A stretch of DNA of 64,000 bases, from positions 248,001 to 312,000 of the forward strand of contig JAQWHM010000001.1 in the NCBI GenBank assembly GCA_029249345.1, read 5' to 3'. Below, piece after piece: positions 57,500 through 64,000 of the stretch; the stretch's first letter is position 1; each line of letters opens with the position of its first letter. The position numbers were made by a program, and so were the translations under genes. Below the pieces are notes generated by a model. That model saw only the letters and a program-made list of their open reading frames with translations. It was not told the origin of the DNA and did no database searches. Source of the DNA: UBA10348 sp002469915 (GTDB taxonomy: Bacteria > Bacteroidota > Rhodothermia > Rhodothermales > UBA10348).

Positions 57500-60190
57500 G
57501 TGAAACCTGCCGTAAAGACATTTGGGGATTCCTTAGTCGACACGCAAGAAGTATCGGACGGGTCTTCGTCTCCTACGGACGAGATCTATGGTGCACACGC
57601 GCCACGTTCCTTGTTGCTTGTCGAAGAAGTGCGAGCCTGGCCTCAGTGGGGCCAAGTTTCTCGCTGGACATCCCCTGCAAACAACTGGAAGCCGATTCCA
57701 AGAAAATCAGCTTCTATTTCAGTTACGAAACGTGCAGGTTTTGTGAGGGAAAAAAACGTCATTCCCACATTTCATCCCATTCATGTCCCGCGCCTGGAGA
57801 ACCCGACGACGGCGCAGCATGTGGAGGGCCGTCGATCCGGCGCATACACGTCCGGAGATGGCGCGTCCGTACCGGTTTCATTACAGCCACAGTTCGTCTT
57901 TGAGCCGCTCCACAACTGGGTTCATCCTGACCCGGAATCCATATCCGCGCCACTCAACGTTCCGTCTTCCTCGAAAAAGTCCAACGTATTGCGAAGGCTT
58001 GCCCTTCTAACTACGGTCATGATCATCGCAGGTACGATTGGTATCGTTCAATACGTTCTAGAGCAGCGTAATTCGCTGCCTCTTCTGCCCGATAATCCAG
58101 GTGCTTTACTCTCTCAGACTTCCACGATACTGGCCGCTGACGGTAGCGAGCTCGGATCTGTTTTTGGAGAGCGACGCACATCAATCACTTCGGCAGAAAT
58201 GGGCTCTCTGGTCTTGAAAACCCTATTGGCAGCTGAAGATCATCGTTACATGGAGCATAATGGGGTTGATTACAAGCGAATTGCCGGCGCTGCGTGGAAG
58301 ACTCTTCAGGGAGATCCAGAGGGTGCTTCAACTATCCCGATGCAGCTCGCCAGAAATATTTTCTCGGAGGTTCGAGCCCCAAGAATGGCGGACCGAAAAG
58401 TCAGAGAGTTGCTAATGGCTAGACGCATTTCTGAACGGTATCCGAAGGAAGTCACCTTGGAGTGGTACTTAAACACGGTGGCTTTCGGGCATAACAGTTT
58501 TGGAATTGAAGCCGCAGCCCAACGTTTCTTTTCCCAAAAAGCATCTGATCTCGAATTACACCAAGCGGCCTTATTGATTGGCCTACTGAAGGGTCCCTCC
58601 CGATATGAACCCTTTCGTAATGCTACACTCGCCAAACAGCGTCGAAATGTGGTGATCACGAGAATGCAAGATCTCGAAATGATCTCTGCATCTGCGGCCC
58701 TAGATGCAAAGAGTAGACCCCTCGGGTTAAAACCGTCCATTTATGACCCTGCAGAGTCCATTGCTCCTCAATATGTCAATTATGTCCGAAGAGAAGCCGA
58801 GAAATGGGCGACGGAGAATGGGTACAACCTAAAAGAAGATGGACTGACGATTCACACTACCCTAGATCCTGAACTTCAGAAGATGGCTACGCTCGCCGTC
58901 GCCCGTCAGACCCAGGAACTGCAAAACATCATCACCAGAGAATTTGGCACCTCCGGATCATCAGTCAATGGACGATTCTGGCGCTCCCGAAAATCTATTG
59001 AAGATGACTTGCTTCGCAAGACCGAGCCGTATCGCGTTCTAGCTAAACAAGGCCAGACGGATTACAACATTCTATTGGCGCTTCGAACAGATAACCAGTT
59101 TGTGTCAGAGGTTCGTCAGAGCGCAACCCAGCTGGAAGCAGGCTTTGTAGCCATTGACCCACGATCTGGTCAAGTGAAAGCCTGGGTAGGCGGTCGGGAT
59201 TTCAGAAAAGACCAATTCGATAAAGTAGCATCTGCCCGTCGGCAGCCCGGCTCCATTTTCAAACCCTTTGTTTATGCGGTGGCTCTCGAGCGCGGGTTCT
59301 CACCTCATTACATGGTCGAAGATCAACTCAAGACCTTTTCGACGAATGCACGTGGCGAAAGATGGAGGCCAACCAACTCAGGCGGCGGGGCCAGTGGCCG
59401 GTTGGTATCTCTTCGTCAAGGTTTAGCCTGGTCTAAAAACACCGTTTCAGCACACTTAATAAGTAGAGTTGGTGCAAAGCGCGTCGTTGATCTTGCAAAA
59501 AAAATGGGCGTTTCGTCTCCTATGAAGCCAGTTCCGTCTATCGCACTGGGCACAAGCGAGACTACATTGCTCGAAATGGTCAGCTCCTACGCAACCTTTG
59601 CTGATTATGGAAAGAGAAAAAACGTGTCCGTTATTACATCGATTCTAGATCGCGAAGGCAACGTAGTTGGTACTTTCCCATCCAGTCCAACCCGGGCTCT
59701 AAGTAGCAAAACCTCATACACGATAATTGACATGCTTCGGCAGGTAGTTGATGGAGGTACGGGTAGTTTCATGCGCAGTAAATTCGGAATTCGGGGCGAT
59801 CTGGCCGGCAAAACGGGTACGACTCAGAATAATGCAGATGGGTGGTTTGTGCTCATGCATCCCGATCTCGTGACTGGAGCATGGGTTGGATTTAACGACC
59901 AACGCATTGCATTTCAATCGAACTACTGGGGACAGGGCGGACACAATGCGCTACTGCTCGTAGGTGATTTTATGAAGCAGGCTACAAGCGGACCGGGGCC
60001 GTATTTGAAAAGAAGCCGATTCTCGGCGCCAGAGGGATATGTGTACCCGAAGAAACCAGTATATTCTAGACCTGTACCTAGGGAGAAGGGTGAAGTTGAT
60101 TCATCCATTCCTGAAATACCCCCATCGAGGATGTCCCCTCGCCAATCGGTGCCTCTTCCCATTCAATCGTTCAGCTCAAACGGACAGTGA
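57500..60190 (+). CDS. Class A penicillin-binding protein (PBP1A-type) with long N-terminal extension
   Basis: A bifunctional peptidoglycan glycosyltransferase/transpeptidase of 896 residues from GTG 57500. GT51 domain: AAEDHRYMEHNGVD with catalytic Glu246, EGASTIPMQLARN, and RYPKEVTLEWYLNTVAFGHN. Transpeptidase: SIFK (Ser585-Lys588), SKN (645-647), KTGTT (771-775). The membrane helix is at ~165-187, preceded by ~160 cytoplasmic residues of low complexity with no recognised domain. The true start could be later (TTG at 57989 would give MRRLALLTTVM), so the extension is uncertain. Its stop overlaps the next start as GTGA. Confidence 0.9.
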   Translation: MKPAVKTFGDSLVDTQEVSDGSSSPTDEIYGAHAPRSLLLVEEVRAWPQWGQVSRWTSPANNWKPIPRKSASISVTKRAGFVREKNVIPTFHPIHVPRLENPTTAQHVEGRRSGAYTSGDGASVPVSLQPQFVFEPLHNWVHPDPESISAPLNVPSSSKKSNVLRRLALLTTVMIIAGTIGIVQYVLEQRNSLPLLPDNPGALLSQTSTILAADGSELGSVFGERRTSITSAEMGSLVLKTLLAAEDHRYMEHNGVDYKRIAGAAWKTLQGDPEGASTIPMQLARNIFSEVRAPRMADRKVRELLMARRISERYPKEVTLEWYLNTVAFGHNSFGIEAAAQRFFSQKASDLELHQAALLIGLLKGPSRYEPFRNATLAKQRRNVVITRMQDLEMISASAALDAKSRPLGLKPSIYDPAESIAPQYVNYVRREAEKWATENGYNLKEDGLTIHTTLDPELQKMATLAVARQTQELQNIITREFGTSGSSVNGRFWRSRKSIEDDLLRKTEPYRVLAKQGQTDYNILLALRTDNQFVSEVRQSATQLEAGFVAIDPRSGQVKAWVGGRDFRKDQFDKVASARRQPGSIFKPFVYAVALERGFSPHYMVEDQLKTFSTNARGERWRPTNSGGGASGRLVSLRQGLAWSKNTVSAHLISRVGAKRVVDLAKKMGVSSPMKPVPSIALGTSETTLLEMVSSYATFADYGKRKNVSVITSILDREGNVVGTFPSSPTRALSSKTSYTIIDMLRQVVDGGTGSFMRSKFGIRGDLAGKTGTTQNNADGWFVLMHPDLVTGAWVGFNDQRIAFQSNYWGQGGHNALLLVGDFMKQATSGPGPYLKRSRFSAPEGYVYPKKPVYSRPVPREKGEVDSSIPEIPPSRMSPRQSVPLPIQSFSSNGQ

Positions 60191-60969
60191 TTCTACTCGT
60201 ATCCGATCTGCATCTAGGGAAAGATCCTGCAACGGATCAGGCTAGCTTAAGCGACTTACAAACCTGTATCGATTCGTTTTCGCCCGAACTCGAGCATGTG
60301 GTATTCTTGGGAGACACGTTTGACGCTTTTATTGAGTATCCCGGTAGAATTCCCAGAAATGTACACCTCTGGACCGATATGGCACTCAATCTACAGGAGT
60401 CGGGCCTGAGGGTAAGCTATTATCAGGGAAATCATGACCGTTGGCACTCCTCTCATATAGAAAATACGTTGGGCATTCCAGTTCATCGAACCTCTACGGT
60501 CGATTCTCATGGGGGTAACCAAATATGGCTGGAGCACGGAGATCGATCCGTTTCAAATTCGTGGCCAACACGCTGGGGGCGAATCATTTCGGATCACCGA
60601 CTCACCTTTCATCTCTACACGCTTGGATTACCATTTGGCCTAGGGCATCGACTAGCCGCATGGGTTTCTCGGAGGTTTTCCAATTCGGATCCGGACCCTG
60701 AGACGGCCAAACAAATGCATGATCATGCGCTATCCGTCTTGAAGTCGCACCGAGCACATCTTGTGGTTATGGGGCATTGCCACCAAGCGTCCTTAACTCA
60801 TTCACCGGATGGCGTCTATGCCAATACAGGCGACTGGTATCAAAGCCGAACGTTTTTAACGGTTTCAGACCGTATTTCACTGCTCAAATGGACAAATACA
60901 GGGTCCAATTTGATTTTGGAAGTAGATTTTTCCTCCAGAGACAACATTTCTGGCAGTTCTGACGTTTGA
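60187..60969 (+). CDS. LpxH-like UDP-2,3-diacylglucosamine pyrophosphatase family metallophosphoesterase
   Basis: A 260-residue calcineurin-type phosphoesterase. Metal motifs in order: DLHLG (start), GDTFDAF, GNHDRWH, EHGD, and MGHCHQA with the trailing NTGDW. The pattern and length match LpxH-type enzymes that hydrolyse UDP-2,3-diacylglucosamine to lipid X in lipid A synthesis, though relatives with other substrates exist. The start is GTG overlapping the PBP stop (GTGA) and the end overlaps the possible TTG of the next PBP gene, so it is embedded in a peptidoglycan operon. Confidence 0.83.
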   Translation: MILLVSDLHLGKDPATDQASLSDLQTCIDSFSPELEHVVFLGDTFDAFIEYPGRIPRNVHLWTDMALNLQESGLRVSYYQGNHDRWHSSHIENTLGIPVHRTSTVDSHGGNQIWLEHGDRSVSNSWPTRWGRIISDHRLTFHLYTLGLPFGLGHRLAAWVSRRFSNSDPDPETAKQMHDHALSVLKSHRAHLVVMGHCHQASLTHSPDGVYANTGDWYQSRTFLTVSDRISLLKWTNTGSNLILEVDFSSRDNISGSSDV

Positions 60970-61004
60970 GCAATAGGAAAAAACCCAGTAGCCCGAAGGT
61001 CCTA

Positions 61005-63359
61005 ATGTCTGAATGGCAATACTCCGATGAGGAGTTAAATACGTACTTCAAAGACGTCGGAGCCAGAAGTGGCAAACCGTCGAAATTCTTCGTGGTCCGC
61101 TTTTGGCGAAGACGATTTAGTGATGAGCGCAAAGTCCAGGCTGCCACTATTCTATCATGCCTCATAGGGCTCATGCTCGCCTTTACGCTTGGATTAGGTG
61201 GGTATTTTGTTTCCTTGATCGATGAGTTACCTCCACTCACCGAAATCGAAAACCCCGAATTTCAGCTTGCCACGATTGCCTACACGGCGGACGGTGTTGA
61301 ACTAGCGCGCTATGCACGGCAAAACCGATCTTGGGCCACCTATGACACGATTAGCCCCCATGTCATCAACGCGTTATGGGCCACAGAAGACCATCGATTT
61401 TTTGAGCATTGGGGAATGGACATATTCCGCACCGTCTCCTCGGTAGGCCAAACCGTCTTGGCCAAACTGAATATCCCCGGATATGCCGTTCAGGGCGGCT
61501 CAACGCTCTCACAGCAATTAGCCCGCAACCTGTACAACAAGCGGATAGGTAAAGAGCAAACCGTTGGTAGGAAACTCAAGGAAATGGTAACCGCTGTTCA
61601 ATTAGAACGTCGGTATACCAAACCTGAGATTATTGAGATGTATCTCAATACGGTAGAATTCCCCTACAATGCATGGGGAATTGAAGCGGCTTCCAGAGTT
61701 TTTTATGGAAAAGATCCTATCGATCTAAACGAACTCGAAAGTGCCACACTGGTGGGGATGCTCAAGGGAATCACCATGTACAATCCGATTAGAAGGCCAG
61801 AACGTTCCCGGCAGCGACGCAATACAGTCTTGGCCCAGATGATCAAGAGAGATCTGCTGGACGCATCATTTTTGGAAGAGCATCGAGCGGATTCAGTTGG
61901 GGCGGTTTACCAGTCGAGCGCAATCACTAAAAGTATTGCTCCCCATTTTGCGGAGGCGGTCCGCAAGGAATTGGTCGTCTTTGCAGAACAGACCGGACTG
62001 GACATTTACGATGATGGTTTAATCGCCTACACGACGTTGGATTCGCGCATGCAGGCCATGGCACAGGCCGCAGTAGATTCTGTACTTCCGTGTTTGGAAG
62101 CTGTTGCTGATTGGGAATGGAGTGACGTCGGAACGGATGAGCGTGTGTGGAGCATTAGCTCCTGTGATTACAAGGAGCTTGATATCGAGCCGTGGTCCGG
62201 TTTTTGGAAGAAACAGCCCACGTTGCTCCAAAATCTAGTACGTAATACCGATCGATATCGCCGAGCGATTCAAAGAGGACAGGACCGAGCGGAATTGACC
62301 AGGGAATTGCTTGCAGATGCGGCTTTCCTAGACTCGGTCAAATCAGAAAAAACTAGGCTAGAAACCGGGTTTGTGGCCATGGACCCTCAAACCGGTTTTA
62401 TAAAAGCATGGATTGGAGGGCGCGAACTGGGCAAAGACTGGTATGACCATGTTTCTATTGCTGAACGCCAACCGGGATCGACATTTAAACCGTTCGTTTA
62501 TACAGCCGCCATCGATAACGGGTGGTCTCCGTACGAAACGTTTGTCGATGACTCCGTCCATATAGTTGACGATATTGGCAACGTCTGGAGTCCTGGTAAT
62601 TCGGGCGATATGTCGGGGTTGCCCATGACCTTACGAGAGGGTCTGGCCCGATCTAAAAACACGATTACAGCCCAGCTTATTGAACAGGTAGGTCCCTCAG
62701 AAGCTGCTTTTTATGCCCGCCGAATGGGTATCACGAGTTCTCTTGATGAAGTGTACTCGCTAGCGCTAGGCACGAGTGATGTGAAACTGCTTGAGATGAC
62801 CTCGGCCTACAGCACGTTTGCCAATGGAGGATTACTCTATAGTCCCACGTTGATCTGGCGTATTGAAGACCGCATGGGGAATCTGTTATTCGAAGCTCAA
62901 CCGAGCCCCAGTGAGGCTTTGTCCGAGGCAACGGCTTATACGATGGTAGATATGATGCGCGCGGTTATTCGCATGAACGGTGGATCCGGCGTACGTATGG
63001 TTGCTGAGTATAAAATGGGGGAATATGACATTGCTGGGAAAACGGGCACCACGCAGAACTCTGCTGACACCTGGTTTATGATGATGCATCCAGACCTCGT
63101 GATGGGAAGCTGGGTGGGATTCAATGATCCGGTTTTTCGATTCAGGACGGAATGGTGGGGCCAGGGAGCTCATACAGCATTGCACGTCGTTGGCGGATTC
63201 ATGCGCGGCATTACAGACGAAGAGGATACCTTCATATCGAAAGATAGCAGGTTTCCTGCACCCGAGCGATTCGGAGCAAACCTGGAAAATGACCCTCTCC
63301 AATCAGATAGTCTTAATACCAACGAGCGGCCGAGGAGACGAGGCCGCCTAGACTGGTAG
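61005..63359 (+). CDS. Class A penicillin-binding protein 1A
   Basis: A second bifunctional PBP of ~784 residues. The ATG at 61005 (MSEWQYSDEELNTYFKDVG) has an AAGGT stretch just before it and matches the acidic start of Bacteroidota PBP1A proteins; a TTG at 60966 overlapping the previous stop is the alternative. A membrane helix near 45-70 precedes the GT51 domain (ATEDHRFFEHWGMD, GGSTLSQQLARN, EIIEMYLNTVEFPYN) and the transpeptidase (RQPGSTFKPF, ARSKNT, GKTGTTQN). It is only moderately similar to the first PBP of the operon and has canonical GGSTLSQQL, so the two likely have different jobs. Confidence 0.93.
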   Translation: MSEWQYSDEELNTYFKDVGARSGKPSKFFVVRFWRRRFSDERKVQAATILSCLIGLMLAFTLGLGGYFVSLIDELPPLTEIENPEFQLATIAYTADGVELARYARQNRSWATYDTISPHVINALWATEDHRFFEHWGMDIFRTVSSVGQTVLAKLNIPGYAVQGGSTLSQQLARNLYNKRIGKEQTVGRKLKEMVTAVQLERRYTKPEIIEMYLNTVEFPYNAWGIEAASRVFYGKDPIDLNELESATLVGMLKGITMYNPIRRPERSRQRRNTVLAQMIKRDLLDASFLEEHRADSVGAVYQSSAITKSIAPHFAEAVRKELVVFAEQTGLDIYDDGLIAYTTLDSRMQAMAQAAVDSVLPCLEAVADWEWSDVGTDERVWSISSCDYKELDIEPWSGFWKKQPTLLQNLVRNTDRYRRAIQRGQDRAELTRELLADAAFLDSVKSEKTRLETGFVAMDPQTGFIKAWIGGRELGKDWYDHVSIAERQPGSTFKPFVYTAAIDNGWSPYETFVDDSVHIVDDIGNVWSPGNSGDMSGLPMTLREGLARSKNTITAQLIEQVGPSEAAFYARRMGITSSLDEVYSLALGTSDVKLLEMTSAYSTFANGGLLYSPTLIWRIEDRMGNLLFEAQPSPSEALSEATAYTMVDMMRAVIRMNGGSGVRMVAEYKMGEYDIAGKTGTTQNSADTWFMMMHPDLVMGSWVGFNDPVFRFRTEWWGQGAHTALHVVGGFMRGITDEEDTFISKDSRFPAPERFGANLENDPLQSDSLNTNERPRRRGRLDW

Positions 63360-63364
63360 GGCAA

Positions 63365-64000
63365 CTATAAAAGTGCGGGGCCGGTCCATCCCTGATAGGT
63401 GGGGTGCTCCTTTAAGATGGCTGATACGGATTGTTTTGCTTGGTCTGCAGATTCAAAGAGGCCGAAGACGGCCGATCCGCTGCCGCTCATGGATGCATAG
63501 GCTGCTCCGCGTTTGTACACAGTAGCTTTTAGAGCAGCCACTTGAGGAAACGCTGAAAAAACACTCTCTTCGAAGTGATTGACCAACTCCCGGCGCCAAT
63601 CATCTAGAGAGCCAGTAGTCACCAACTCGTTCATATCCACCGCTCCCAGTCGAGGACGGATATTCGAGTAAGCGTCCATAGTTGACACGGCTACGTCTGG
63701 GACGACAATCATTAGATGGGCATCGCGAAGAGCCGCTGGTTCGGACATCACCGACAGCACTTCTCCCCTTCCCTCTCCAAACGCGATAGAATCACCGAGA
63801 AAAAAGGGAACATCAGATCCGAGATGAGCTGCTAGTGGACCTAACTCACTGTCTACGCGCCACAACGACTTGCACGCTTGCAGTGTTAAAGCGGCATCAC
63901 TGGATCCTCCTCCGAGGCCTGCACCAAAGGGTAAGGTTTTATCCAAATGGATTTGTACTCCCTTAGCACAGCCTGCGGCCAGGGCTAAAGCCCTGGCCGC
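63365..64000 (-). CDS. ispE: 4-diphosphocytidyl-2-C-methyl-D-erythritol kinase IspE, partial (start outside window)
   Basis: The C-terminal ~211 residues of the GHMP kinase that phosphorylates CDP-ME in the MEP pathway. The frame remains open to base 64000, so only the window edge cuts it. The ATP loop is PFGAGLGGGSSDAA, preceded by VQIHLDK as expected, and the C-terminal SGSGSAVFGLF glycine motif is present. The catalytic Lys/Asp N-terminal part is mostly outside. It converges on the PBP gene with 5 bases between stops. Together with ispG it shows the MEP route to isoprenoids. Confidence 0.95.
   Translation of the reverse strand, partial: AARALALAAGCAKGVQIHLDKTLPFGAGLGGGSSDAALTLQACKSLWRVDSELGPLAAHLGSDVPFFLGDSIAFGEGRGEVLSVMSEPAALRDAHLMIVVPDVAVSTMDAYSNIRPRLGAVDMNELVTTGSLDDWRRELVNHFEESVFSAFPQVAALKATVYKRGAAYASMSGSGSAVFGLFESADQAKQSVSAILKEHPTYQGWTGPALL

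Noticed and set aside
57454..57903. 149-codon plus-strand ORF overlapping the first PBP start
   Set aside because: A different frame over the PBP N-terminal extension, Cys/Arg-rich without domain; kept only as a reason to doubt the exact PBP start.
1..64000. CRISPR arrays, tRNA/rRNA genes, transposons, phage genes and known anti-phage systems
   Set aside because: Looked for by eye on both strands; no spaced identical repeats, TΨC-like arms, transposase or defence-gene signatures were found. Weak RNA genes could be missed without a covariance search.

Overview
The window reads as a chromosome segment from a Bacteroidota-type bacterium, most likely of the Rhodothermota/Balneolota side. This rests on a secreted protein with a type IX-style C-terminal sorting domain, a TonB receptor with an N-terminal carboxypeptidase-like domain, small SLBB export proteins, very weak Shine-Dalgarno signals and base composition near 50% GC. 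The taxonomy is inference. No rRNA, tRNA, CRISPR array, transposase or phage gene was seen.

Region by region. 1-8 kb: end of an aldehyde dehydrogenase, a type II 3-hydroxyacyl-CoA dehydrogenase, queE, then a glycogen/maltodextrin set (glgB, glgX, malQ). 8-17 kb: a YaaW-like protein, a YdbS/YdbT-like PH-domain pair, an aquaporin with an unusual selectivity-filter position, a CYTH protein, a VKOR-DsbA fusion, a tightly overlapping MazG-like / sialidase-fold / ArsN2-like operon and a MATE exporter. 17-25 kb: TonB receptor, lipase-like hydrolase, DinB-like protein, a DapA-family enzyme with a coupled 63-codon small ORF, and an M28 peptidase. 25-30 kb: sulfatase, SGNH protein, a 50-aa DUF5989 protein, NodU-type O-carbamoyltransferase and an SxtJ-family protein.

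30-41.6 kb is what remains of a surface-polysaccharide locus. Intact genes are gmd, a DegT aminotransferase, two nucleotide-sugar dehydrogenases, an SLBB protein and a WlbA/WbpB-type oxidoreductase. There is no glycosyltransferase, flippase or polymerase. Between the intact genes lie three wrecks: a chimeric ORF joining the start of a type I phosphodiesterase to the end of a FlaA1/WbpM-type epimerase/dehydratase; a frameshifted chain-length determinant (wzz/gumC-like); and a frameshifted, 5'-truncated APS kinase (cysC) fused behind a 3'-shortened wlbA. A large M14 peptidase lies in opposite orientation inside the locus.

42-64 kb: a Spy-like lipoprotein, a dockerin/T9SS protein, a tail-anchored protein with SGDGQ repeats, aroC-degP, plsC, a very large propeller/Y_Y_Y sensor kinase divergent from a 49-aa lipoprotein ending in two VTGDSHN heptads, ispG with an in-frame 20-codon repeat array beyond its stop, two rhomboid proteases, two class A PBPs flanking an LpxH-like phosphoesterase in one overlapping operon, and the 3' part of ispE.

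The most interesting items are the polysaccharide-locus deletion junctions, the ispG-tail repeat array, and the two repeat-peptide proteins (tail-anchored SGDGQ protein and VTGDSHN lipoprotein). A possible lipopeptide/sensor-kinase relationship at 50-54 kb is a hypothesis from gene arrangement only.
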